A model generated the notes under the pieces. That model saw only the letters and a program-made list of their open reading frames with translations, did not search any database and had not been told where the DNA came from. Of a stretch of DNA of 64,000 nt, positions 35,016 to 44,644 are shown piece by piece. This DNA is from Bryopsis sp. KO-2023 (taxonomy: Eukaryota; Chlorophyta; Ulvophyceae; Bryopsidales; Bryopsidaceae). The position numbers were made by a program, and so were the translations under genes. The stretch is taken from NCBI GenBank assembly GCA_030272585.1, contig BSYQ01000011.1, positions 3,782,001 to 3,846,000 on the forward strand. The letters run 5' to 3'. How positions within the stretch are numbered: position 1 is the first letter of the stretch; each line of letters begins with the position of its first letter.

Positions 35016-36064
35016 TTTCAGTGTAGAATGTGCGCATGATACGGGCATGATTGTCACGTGGTTATCTATGGTTGTGAGGGACAGAACACTCGGAGATATC
35101 GGAGTTGCGGGGGTATATATTCTGGGACATTGGACTTTGGTTGTAATCTGATTGACTTGACACCACTGTGGTAGTGAACTGTTCGAACTGCATCCAGCCC
35201 CTCGTCACAACCCGGCGTAGAACCCGGTAACACTGGTCCGACGAGCCGGAACGCATAGGGCTCTGTGAGAGGGGCTGGTACGGGAGGACAGACCGTGGGA
35301 TTGAATTTGGCGGAGGAGGACCACGTTGACCCAGACGTCACTGACGACTCGCTATCTTGCGGTGTCGTGTATGGGTGGATTGAAGAGTGCAGAGACACAT
35401 TGAGACAATCTGTTGGGCAGACGAGTTTCCCGTCATATGCGAGGGTGTTCAGAAGGGCTCCTGCGATTTTGAGATTTCCCAAAGTGGAGACGATGATTCC
35501 CTATTCAGTGAGAAATTGAAACGTGATTATTGACGCTTTTGACGTTGGGAGAGCTCTGAGGGACGAGAGATGGTGGTAGTACGGTGGCGTTGGCATGACG
35601 AGCGACGGTGGGGTCCAGGAGTGAGGCCCGAGACACGGCAGTGCGGTGCAACGTTTGGACACGGCAGTACGGCCATGAGTGAAGGAGCTGAGACCAAGGG
35701 TGTTTGGAAGTCTTGAACTACTGTTCTTTGAGATGACGTTTCTACAGAATGGAGGGAAAGTTGATTCCTGGGAAAGCTTGACAAAGCTCAGAGTTTGACT
35801 AGACATTCGAACATTGCGGGCAAGTTCAAATGTGGGTGGATTGTGTTTCAGTGTAGAATGTGCGCATGATACGGGCATGATTGTCACGTGGTTATCTATG
35901 GTTGTGAGGGACAGAACACTCGGAGATATCGGAGTTGCGGGGGTATATATTCTGGGACATTGGACTTTGGTTATAATCTGATTGACTTGACACCACCGTG
36001 GTAGTGAACTGTTCGAACTGCATCCAGCCCCTCGTCACAACCCGGCGTAGAACCCGGTAACACT
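35016..36064 (+). repeat. 217-bp direct repeats (35016-35233 and 35847-36064) with an embedded TATA box
   Basis: The two copies differ at two positions noted by eye (TTGTAATC versus TTATAATC, CCACTGTGG versus CCACCGTGG). Each has GGGGGTATATATTCTGGG, a TATA-like box, followed by CCCGGCGTAGAACCCGG. Copy 1 leads into an open frame without an ATG start (to 35519; reads TGGQTVGLNLAEEDHVDPDV). Copy 2 leads into spacer. They may be duplicated promoters; the open frame is too weak to call a gene. Confidence 0.8.
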
Positions 36065-36240
36065 GACTATCTTGATCTCGTCTCATCATCTCCATCTATC
36101 TGTATGTATGTATATGCCTACATACGCCTCATCATCGTTCACCAACGAACCTGAACATCCTCCCAAAGTATGTAGTGATATATATATATCCGTCCGCACG
36201 TCTCAGCTTGGCGAGTTTGTGATGTTTCGATGTTCTGATG

Positions 36241-36436
36241 TTCCGTCTGTCCGTCAGTCCGTTTAGGTGCGGCCTCAGCAAGCTAGAACACATCATCATT
36301 CAACGGACTGACGGACGGACGGGCATCGAAACTGGCACCCACGCCGGTAAGGTCCGAGACATGGGAGTTTCGATCCCCGTGGATACGTCCGTCCGTCACT
36401 CCGTTTAGGTGCAACCAAGGCGCCCGTTGTTCGCCA
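36241..36436. repeat. Inverted CGTCCGTCAGTCCGT motifs
   Basis: TCCGTCTGTCCGTCAGTCCG (36242-36261) is followed by AACGGACTGACGGACGGACG in opposite orientation (36302-36321) and by CGTCCGTCCGTCACTCCGTT (36387-36406). The phrase CCGTTTAGGTGC occurs twice. This could be an extended subterminal binding site of the element. Confidence 0.75.
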
Positions 36437-36491
36437 GAAAAGATTTGCCTCATTACATAGACTCATTCTAGACCTAAATTAGTTCCTATCC

Positions 36492-37928
36492 CATCCCGTG
36501 CGAAAACTTGTTGATATCGTCGAGGACACCCACGTCCCCCCGTTCACCCCTCTGTACGCGTGCCCCCCTCCTCCCTGCCTCCGACGTCCCCGTTTACCCG
36601 TCTGTACGCGTGCCCCCCTCCTCCCTGCCTCCGTTCGAAAACTTGTTGATATCGTCGAGGACACCCACGTCCCCCCTCCTCCCTGCCTCCGACGTCCCCG
36701 TTTACCCGTCTGTACGCGTGCCCCCTCCTCCTTGCCTCCGTTCGAAAACTTGTTGATATCGTCGAGGACACCCACGTCCCCCCGTTCACCCCTCTGTACG
36801 CGTGCCCCCCTCCTCCCTGCCTCCGACGTCCCCGTTTACCCGTCTGTACGCGTGCCCCCATCCTCCTTGCCTCCGTCCGAAAACTTGTTGATATCGTTGA
36901 GGACACCCACGTCCCCGTTTACCCGTCTGTACGCGTGCCCCCCTCCTCCCCGCCCGTCCGTTAGAAAACTTGTTGATATCGTCGAGGACACCCACGTCCC
37001 CGTTTACCCGCCCGTACGCGTGCCCCCCTCCTCCCTGCCTCCGACGTCCCCGTTTACCCGTCTGTACGCGTGCCCCCATCCTCCTTGCCTCCGTGCGAAA
37101 ACTTGTTGATATCGTTGAGGACACCCACGTCCCCGTTCACCCGTCTGTACGCGTGCCCCCCTCCTCCCTGCCTCCGTGCGAAAACTTGTTGATATTGTCG
37201 AGGACACACACCCACGTTCCCCCGTTCACCCCTCGGTACGCGTGCCCCCCTCAGCCCCCGTTTACCCGTCTGTACGCGTGCCCCCATCCTCCTTGCCTCC
37301 GTCCGAAAACTTGTTGATATCGTTGAGGACACCCACGTCCCCGTTTACCCGTCTGTACGCGTGCCCCCCTCCTCCCCGCCCGTCCGTTAGAAAACTTGTT
37401 GATATCGTCGAGGACACCCACGTCCCCGTTTACCCGCCCGTACGCGTGCCCCCCTCCTCCCTGCCTCCGACGTCCCCGTTTACCCGTCTGTACGCGTGCC
37501 CCCATCCTCCTTGCCTCCGTGCGAAAACTTGTTGATATCGTTGAGGACACCCACGTCCCCGTTCACCCGTCTGTACGCGTGCCCCCCTCCTCCCTGCCTC
37601 CGTGCGAAAACTTGTTGATATTGTCGAGGACACACACCCACGTTCCCCCGTTCACCCCTCTGTACGCGTGCCCCCTTCCTCCCCCACCCGTGCCCCAACC
37701 AAACCTTTTCTTCACTGTCTCCGTGCGAAAACTTGTTGATATCGTCGAGGACACCCACGTCCCCGTTCACCCGTCTGTACGCGTGCTCCCCTCCTCCCCC
37801 ACCCGTACCCCAACCAAACCTCCTCCCTGCCTCCGTTCGAAAACTCGTTGATATCGCCGAGGACACCCACGTCCCCGTTCACCCGTCTGTACGCGTGCCC
37901 CCCTCCTCCCCCACCCGTACCCCAACCA
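36492..37928 (+). repeat. Minisatellite array with a 426-bp higher-order repeat
   Basis: The array mixes three modules: a core box (CGAAAACTTGTTGATATCGT followed by CGAGGACACCCACGT), a Pro-coding-like box (CCCGTTTACCCGTCTGTACG) and CCTCCTCCCTGCCTCCG spacers. A 426-bp block (36873-37298) is repeated almost exactly at 37299-37724. Long open frames on both strands here are a by-product of the period. The array sits just upstream of the DUF3987-like gene. Confidence 0.92.
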
Positions 37929-38039
37929 AACATGTTCACGCGGAGGGAGTGGATAGTTTTATCGTCATGGCAGGTCCATCTGTGAATAAGCGTGAATGTG
38001 ATATCGTATACGCGGATCATATACGCGGTACGAAACGTG

Positions 38040-38049
38040 AGTATATAAC
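38040..38049 (+). promoter_or_regulatory. TATA box of the DUF3987-like gene
   Basis: AGTATATAAC lies about 47 bp before the ATG at 38090. Similar TATA-like tracts precede two other genes of the element (41750-41764 and 49606-49618), which supports a shared promoter type and decides for 38090 rather than the in-frame ATG at 37967. Confidence 0.55.
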
Positions 38050-38089
38050 GTGCGTCTATCTCGAAGAGAAGAACAATCTCTCTTTTGTT

Positions 38090-40785
38090 ATGGACTCTGA
38101 AGCCCCTTCCCTTGTTCCCCCCGCGGTTCAAGCGCCCTCAATGGTAGATAATCCTGTTTACGAAGAAGGCTTGGACGAAGTCCACTCAGATCATGCAGGG
38201 TTATCCGTGCATGTCACCACTGAAGCACCCGACGAGGACGGACAAGCACCGGAAGAGGACGGACAAGCACCGGAAGAGGAGGTGCTTCAGGACGAAGAAA
38301 TATCCGAGAATATCATGACTATGTCCATCGAGGAGAGGGACGCGTTGTTGAAGAAAATGTTTCCTGGTTGCCTTGCTGGTCGTTTAAACCACGACGACGT
38401 CATGGGGGGCACAGGGGACGCGATCGGTTTTTCGTCTCGTATCCCGTCGTGGAAGCGGCTGTCGGAGAATTTCAACCTGCGACAGAAACTGGTTATGAGG
38501 TTTCTATGCGGAGACTCGGAGGGTGTAGGTGAAGTCGACGCGTACGATATGCTGGGACCGGTCCTTGGTGGTTTTCTTGTCCATGTTGCTGAGGATGTCG
38601 GTTCAAACTGGCCGGCGATGGCGGGTAGTTTCTTCTCTATATCGTCTTTTGCCTTAGGGCCTAACTTGACCGTCGTCCCATCCCGCTCCGGTCCTCTCTC
38701 CTCGTTTGAAGTTTCGTCCTTGTGGTGGTCGTGGACCTTGGCTCCATCTGGTAGCAATAAGTCGGGGGTACACAAGTTTTTTGCTCCTGTCTTGAGGATG
38801 TTGGAGGCATGGATGAATTCTGTCGCATACGGTGAGGCCTCAGGGTACCGCGTCGTTAAGGAGGAGGAAAGTTCGGGGAAGAAGGCGAGAGTAGATGTGG
38901 AATCTGATGCCCGTCAAAGCTTCAAGCCCTCCATGAGAATCAGGTTGAGTTCTGGGTTTTCGTCTGCTTGGACTGTCCGTATCCGTGCACAATTATGTTT
39001 TTGTGTTTCGTCTGCTTGTACTGTCCGTTTCCGTGTATACTAATTGTTATTTTCTTCTCGTCCAGATGCCTTTCTGCGCATACTACTTGGGAGTCCCTGG
39101 GGGAAGAGCTCATGTGTTCCTTCGAACATTCAGTTGTTGACTACAAGGACGAGATGTTCCACCGCCTCGAGCTCATGCAGCGGGGGACGGAGGTCAGCGG
39201 GCTCCTGCAGTTGCGTGAGGGTGGGGGACTGGACCGGGGCACCGTCACAAATGGTTTGTGGCGGGGTCTCGACTCCTCGTATTTCTGCCTAGTTAGTTTT
39301 TGCCAGCCCGAAAAGGCCATGGCCTTTCTACGTGGGGAACTGGACAGCGGCCTCGGCAACAAAATATCCGTGACATGTATGGCTAGGACTTCTATATCCG
39401 TGAGGTCTCTTGTGGCGAAGGCGACGGCTGCTCTAGATGACGACTGCGATAAAAGTCGCAAATACTGCTTGGTGGGGAGCGAAAAGGAGAAGGAAGACTT
39501 CGTCAAGAAGATCGAAGATACGTATGCGTCCGCATGCGAGTGGAGCGAATTTTTGAAGTCAGCTGACTGCGCTACCCCCACTGTCTACGCCAGCAAAGAA
39601 GGAGGAGGGAAGAGGGAAGTCGTGCACGCTCTTGGAGTTGAAGTCAAGGAGGATAGAAGGGACGGATGGGAAAGAAGGGATCCGGCAAACGGGAAGCCAT
39701 CTCTGAGTTTCCCCCAACGGAGGTTGCTGCGTATACTTGCGCAGATGTGGGGTTACACTCACACCCGTGGGACCGTCGACTGCATGAATGTACACCCGAA
39801 GCGTTTGTGCCTGTCTCCCGAGGCCTTTCGGTTGTACTGTAACAGTTTCGACTGGATTCTTCATGAGGTGGCGGTCGGGATGAACTCTGGGCATGCAGCG
39901 GAGGTCGGCGAGCTGAGTAAAGGCCAGGGAGCTATTCTTCAACTGGCGCTTTTGATACACTGCATGGAGCATTGTGTATCGAAACCTCTTGATGAAACCC
40001 CACCTGCAATCGTCTCCGAGGAATCTGTTCGAAAGGCCATCTCGTTCTGGCTTTTTGGATTGATCCAAAAACACGTGCTGCTCGGAAACCGAACCCTTCT
40101 GGCGAAATTCGGCAAGCATTTGTTTCGGGATGGAGGAGGGCCAAGTGGGACGGGGACGACTTCGGTGACGGGGACGGGGATTATGGGGCTTTCGCTGCCC
40201 GTCCCCTCTTCTAAGGAGGTGATGAAGGATCTTGTTCTTCCAAACAATCTGGATGGGGTGTTTGATGCGTGCAAGTTTGCACAGAAATCGCGATTTGTTC
40301 GCGATAATTCGGTTCGTTTCAGGCAATCGACTACGGAAATAATTCTTGATTTTGGTACGTTGACGATCGGGGTCTTCATCGAGAGCGTAAAGAAACTTTT
40401 CAAGGCCACGACCAACGGTCGTCGTCTGTTTATGATGAAGGACATCCCAGTTCTGCCATTGAATTCCAAGTTCAAGATCGGGACGAAGTCGATTATAGTC
40501 TCTGATAGAAAGCCTGGCCAGTTTAATGTGTCGGACATCGTTTTCTTGTTGATCGTCTGCTCTGTCGGGCACGTCGGAATTCCGCGCTTGGGGGACCTTA
40601 GGGGTTGCGGTGCTGGCAAATTTACCTGGGAGAGTTTGAGGGTCGAAGACCGGTCTGATGAATTTTATAATAAGTTACGTATTAACTTGGGAATTACCCC
40701 GGGGGAATGGTTGGACGACGAAGGGTTTGCCGACGCATTCAGGGGGGAAGATAGAGTTGATTTGGGTGCAATAGGTAATTTGTAA
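38090..40785 (+). CDS. DUF3987-like P-loop protein, 857 aa, two exons
   Basis: Exons 38090-38943 and 39066-40785 join in phase (AG|A) across a 122-bp intron with GTTGAG and TCCAG borders; stop is TAA. After an acidic tail with a repeat (EDGQAPEEDGQAPEE), the protein shows GPVLGGFLVHVAEDVGSNWP, then FEVSSLWWSWTLAPSGSNKS with a degenerate Walker A, APSGSNKSGVHKFF. Next come FCLVSFCQPEKAMAFL and, near the middle, RLCLSPEAFRLYCNSFDWIL, AILQLALLIHCMEH and SEESVRKAISFWLFGLIQKH. This order matches DUF3987 proteins ('SP..A...F', 'RLALLLHL.EH', 'I..E....A..L...'), putative ATPases tied to replication modules of mobile elements and viruses. The Walker A lacks the usual second glycine, so activity is uncertain. 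Family call is by motif order only. Confidence 0.6.
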
Positions 40786-40940
40786 TCGTGCGGTCTGGGG
40801 TGGCAGGCGAGTGAGTCGTGGGTTTCAGTTCGTGAGGGGTGCTGCAGGATGGCGTTTCGGATACCCAGGCTGGGGTATATTATGGGGACTGAGTTCGCTG
40901 TTGTTTTGTAACGGTTTCTGTTTAATTCGAAGTTTCGAAG

Positions 40941-41640
40941 AGGTTCGGTTTTGACACACAGTTCCAATGAAAGTGCCGCTCTTTTGCCGCTGAGTTTAAT
41001 TTATGGAGATGCATTAAATTGCTTTATAACAAAAAACCAATCGCGCCTCACAGGTGGTCGTTGCCTCTTTGTGTGCCGCTGTCTGTGCCTCTCTCTATGC
41101 CGCCAAAAAGAGGCGGCGGCACGGTGAGGTTCGGTTTTGACACTCAGTTGCATTGAAAGTGCCGCTCTTTTGCCGCTGAGTTTAATTTATGGAGATGCAT
41201 TAAATTGCTTAATAACGGAAAACCAATCGCGCTTCACTGGTGGTCGTTGCCTCTTTGTGTGCCTGTTTCTGTGCCTCTTTCTGTGCCGCCAAAAAGAGGC
41301 GGCGGCACGGTGAGGTTCGGTTTTGACACACAGTTGGATTGAAAGTGCCGCTCTTTTGCCGCTGAGTTTAAATTGTATTAAATATTAAATATGCATTAAA
41401 TTGTTTTAGAACGGAAAACCAATCGGGCTTCACCGGTGGTCGTTGCCTCTTTATGTGCCGCTGTCTGTGCCTCTTTCTGTGCCGCCAAAAAGGGGCGGCG
41501 GCACGGTGAGGTTCGGTTTTGACACTCAGTTGCATTGAAAGTGCCGCTCTTTTGCCGCTGAGTTTAATTTATGGAGATGCATTAAATTATTTTCAACCGA
41601 AAACCAATTTTAAACCTTAAACGCCTTTAACGGTGACAGA
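40941..41640 (+). repeat. 186-bp iteron array A, four direct units
   Basis: Unit starts (AGGTTCGGTTTTGACAC) lie at 40941, 41127, 41313 and 41509, i.e. periods of 186, 186 and 196. Each unit has GTGCCGCTCTTTTGCCGCTG, an A/T-rich ATTAAATT part, three TGTGCC words about 12 bp apart and a hairpin, GTGCCGCC-loop-GGCGGCAC. The array fills the space between the DUF3987-like gene and the transposase gene. Confidence 0.95.
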
Positions 41641-41749
41641 AGATCCCCCGAGTTGTGCAAGGAAATGACTGCAAAACCCTGCTTCCGCGGCCCTGTACGA
41701 TCGGCTTACATGCCGTCCAGGGACCATTAGAATGGGCGGTACACTTGGT

Positions 41750-41764
41750 TCATATATATATATG
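41750..41764 (+). promoter_or_regulatory. TATA-like tract before the transposase gene
   Basis: CATATATATATATGT lies about 100 bp before the ATG at 41861, right after the repeat array. Start-site position is inferred only. Confidence 0.4.
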
Positions 41765-41860
41765 TTGTATCGAAGTACTTGTAAACAGTAAGTATCCTTT
41801 CAGTCCGTCCAGATCGTTCAGAGTTTCTATGAAAAACAAACAGTAGCCGTTTCAGGAACA

Positions 41861-44417
41861 ATGAGTTCTCGAGAGCTTGCTGCAAGCGAGCAGCTGACAC
41901 AATCCCGCAAGTATCTTCGTCTAGCGCTACAAGAGTATTGTGGTGATGGTGCAAATGTCGGACGAACATGGAAGTATTGGGAGCAGTATGTTCGTCTTGG
42001 GAGGAACGACCCGCATACCATGATAATACTGAAAGAGACCGCCGTGCACATGAACCATGATTGGTCTGTGATTGAAAAAGGCCTGAAGTGTGTTGCTGCT
42101 TTTGTGGACGTCCCGACCCCCAACGAAATGGTATTGGCGTCTACCCCACTTACCAACGGCTACGTGTCCCCAAAGGTAAACTTGATTCTATTAGTCCCGT
42201 TTCTTTACCTGAGTGCACAGGTGCATTAACACCTGGTACCAACCCCGTGCGTGTAGATATCCAGGTGCGTGGTGGACGCGTGCGGTGGGACGGTGAAACC
42301 CGTCATTCACAGACGGGACGCGTGGAAGTATTCCCTGTCCGAGTGCAACCGAGTGACCCTGTTCAGGAAGGAATGTGAAGCATGTGGGACGGTGTATATG
42401 CTTCATGGATACTTCAAGGACCACAACAGAAAATCATTTACGCCTTATCGGGGTTCCGATGTGAATGATTTTTTGCAAACGAGTGTTCGCGGGGAAACGC
42501 TTATACACCACGATCTTCTGAAGAGTTTTGAAGGGTTTTTTATGCGGGCAAGGGCTGGAATGGATCCATTCGTCGATTTTGTGAACTATTCAAGAGGCGC
42601 CCTATCGCGTTTCGAAAGCACCGAAGATTACAAACTCCAGAGAACGAACAGAACGCAACAGTCTCCCGTGGAAGAACGACGCCGGCGAAGGCACACGGAC
42701 AGAAACCAGCTCTCCAGACAAAGGTTCATCGAGGGCTGGCTGTTATGGAAGGCGTTGGAGATGTTGCGGAAGGTATTCGGCGAGGAACCTATATCGGTAC
42801 CCCAAAATGTGGACGAACTAGTTGCAGTGGCGCACCCCCATATTTTCCGTTTTCTACTACGGGCTTCACATGACCACCCTCTTAGATGCCGAGATTCGAA
42901 CTGTGGAAAAGCGATTATTATCGACGGAAACGCTAAACTTCATCGAATGAGGTGCTTACACAGAGGAGAAGATGCACTCGGGGACCCCAAAGGTTTCCAT
43001 AGGTAAGCGTGTGCTTTTTCCACGATCTAAAGAAAGCGTTTGATAGTTTTGTTGATTTGAGAACGTTTGAGTTTTCGTCACACTTCATCTTGGATTCACC
43101 AACACCACTTTCACTAGTTTTTGTTTTGGTCACAGATGTCTTGGTGGGTACTGTTCGTCGTCTCCAGTCCGCGGGATGAATGGCTTCTGTTCGACGCATT
43201 TTGGAACGGCAGAGGGTGCACCAGACACGACCGGTATTTGTACTGATGATGAAGGATGTTCGTATGTTTCCTCGGCTGATTCGGGAATTGAAGAGGAGCG
43301 GGAAATGGTTGAGGCGGAGATCTCTCAGGCTATCTACCAAAGAACCAGATCGAAGAGTCAGGGACTCGTTGAACTCGAAGACGACATGTACGTGGTACAA
43401 GAAATCCTTTCAGCGAGGAAGGTTAAATCGAAAGTCTTGGTCACCGTGAAGTGGGCCGGGTACGAAGATCCCACCGAGGAACCAATCGAAAACCTGTTCC
43501 CTGAGGAGCTCCAGGCAGCTGCCATGACAATACTCGCTTGTGGCGCTATAACGAAGGACACAAAAGCGGTGGTAAACAAGTCTTCAATCTCACAAAGACA
43601 ACGAGTCGAAGTGTTGTCGAAGTTTGCGGAGGCAATGAAAATGTTCAGGGAGGCCATGAAGAAAAAAAATGGTGACACAGGGCAGGTGCATGCTGATATG
43701 AATATCGAATTACCAAATGATTTAAGGACAAGGCACGCTGGGTCCCATAAAAAAAGGAACAACGTTGGGCGAGATGGCAAGAAGAAAACGAAGCGGATTT
43801 TGGAGATCGAGAGAACCATACGCGTATTGACGACGTCTGATGTCGGTGATGAAGAGGATAGACGTCGAGTAGAGTCGCTTCCAGAGCTTTGTTCCATAAG
43901 GGACTTTTCGCACGTCGGAAAAGGTCGAACCGCAGGAACATTGTTTGCCTTTCATCACTGCGGTTTCCCCTTCCCACCCATAGAACTGATTGGGAGCGAA
44001 AGTCTGACGCAAGTTACGCACTACCTGATGACGTTGTTCAAGGCACACCAGCCACGTTATGAAGGAAAGACGGGCGACAAGCTCTTCGTGGCGTATGACA
44101 ATGGATGTCATTTAAAGGCTTTTCTCGACAACCCCATTCGGAAGGAGTCGGCGCCTGCGATGCTGAGAACTTTAGCGGAGCAGACAGTGGTGGTGGTCGA
44201 TCACTTCCACTTCGTGACACATCATACAGGAAAAAAGTGTCTACTGGAGTCTAATCCGTACCGGTACCCGGATTTGGAGGAGGTGAACACTTCAATTGCG
44301 GAGGAGCGGTTCAGCGTTATATCGTCTTTAAAGAGTGTTTTCAAAGGCATGAATGAAAACCGGATGAACTTTTTTCTGCTGGCCCTGACGGACATGTTGC
44401 CCCGGTTTTCTTTGTAA
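41861..44417 (+). CDS. KDZ-like DDE transposase with internal chromodomain, 780 aa, three exons
   Basis: Exons 41861-42175, 42257-43002 and 43136-44417 join in phase over two short GT-AG introns (81 and 133 bp); stop TAA. After a Cys cluster (ISRCVVDACGG, KECEACGTVYMLHG) come FIEGWLLWKALEML, HPHIFRFLLRASHDHPLRC and the putative first catalytic site IIIDGNAKLHRMRC. Then follows another Cys/His-rich part (FHRCLGGYCSSS, GFCSTHFG). A chromodomain follows (MYVVQEILSARK, KVLVTVKWAGYEDPTEEPIE). The core resumes with FVAYDNGCHLKAF (second Asp), VVVDHFHFVTHHTGKKC and VNTSIAEERFSVISSLKS (Glu). 'DGN.KL', 'YD..C.L', 'H....C' and a late Glu are hallmarks of the Kyakuja-Dileera-Zisupton superfamily. A chromodomain between the catalytic residues is unusual and could steer insertion to methylated histones. 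Confidence 0.75.
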
Positions 44418-44490
44418 GTAAGACTTTATGAACTTTTATCTGGTGGCCCTGACGGACATGTTGCCCCGGTTTTCTTTGTAAGACTTTATG
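44366..44490 (+). repeat. 60-bp tandem duplication of the transposase gene's 3' end
   Basis: The last codons and stop (GAACTTTTTTCTGCTGGCCC to TTTGTAAGTAAGACTTTAT) are repeated directly at about 44428-44489 with two small differences. The second copy lies after the stop, so the protein end is unaffected. Confidence 0.92.
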
Positions 44491-44644
44491 AATCCGAAGG
44501 TCAAACAAACAAACAACAGAAAAACACCCAAGTTTAAAAAGTGAATGTAGCAATATATTAACAAACCCCAAAGTTAAAACAATGAATAAAAGAGAAGAAG
44601 AAAGAAGGGGAAATAAAGAAACGGAAAGACCCCAAAATACTCGC

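Noticed and set aside
36498-37851. Long overlapping open frames (up to ~200 aa) on both strands
   Set aside because: They lie entirely in a minisatellite whose units lack stops; products are Pro/Thr or Arg/Gly repeats without start context.
36492-37928. CRISPR-like array
   Set aside because: Repeats are contiguous minisatellite modules without unique spacers, in a eukaryotic intron-containing context.
39559-40619. Minus-strand frames of 226 and 337 aa opposite the DUF3987-like gene
   Set aside because: Antisense shadows; the plus-strand reading has intron-consistent phase and family-like motifs, these do not.
41861-44417. PiggyBac assignment because of TTAA ends
   Set aside because: The catalytic motifs (DGN.KL, YD..C.L, H....C...E) fit the KDZ type and not piggyBac; TTAA ends alone are not decisive. 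Kolobok was also weighed, but no THAP domain is seen.
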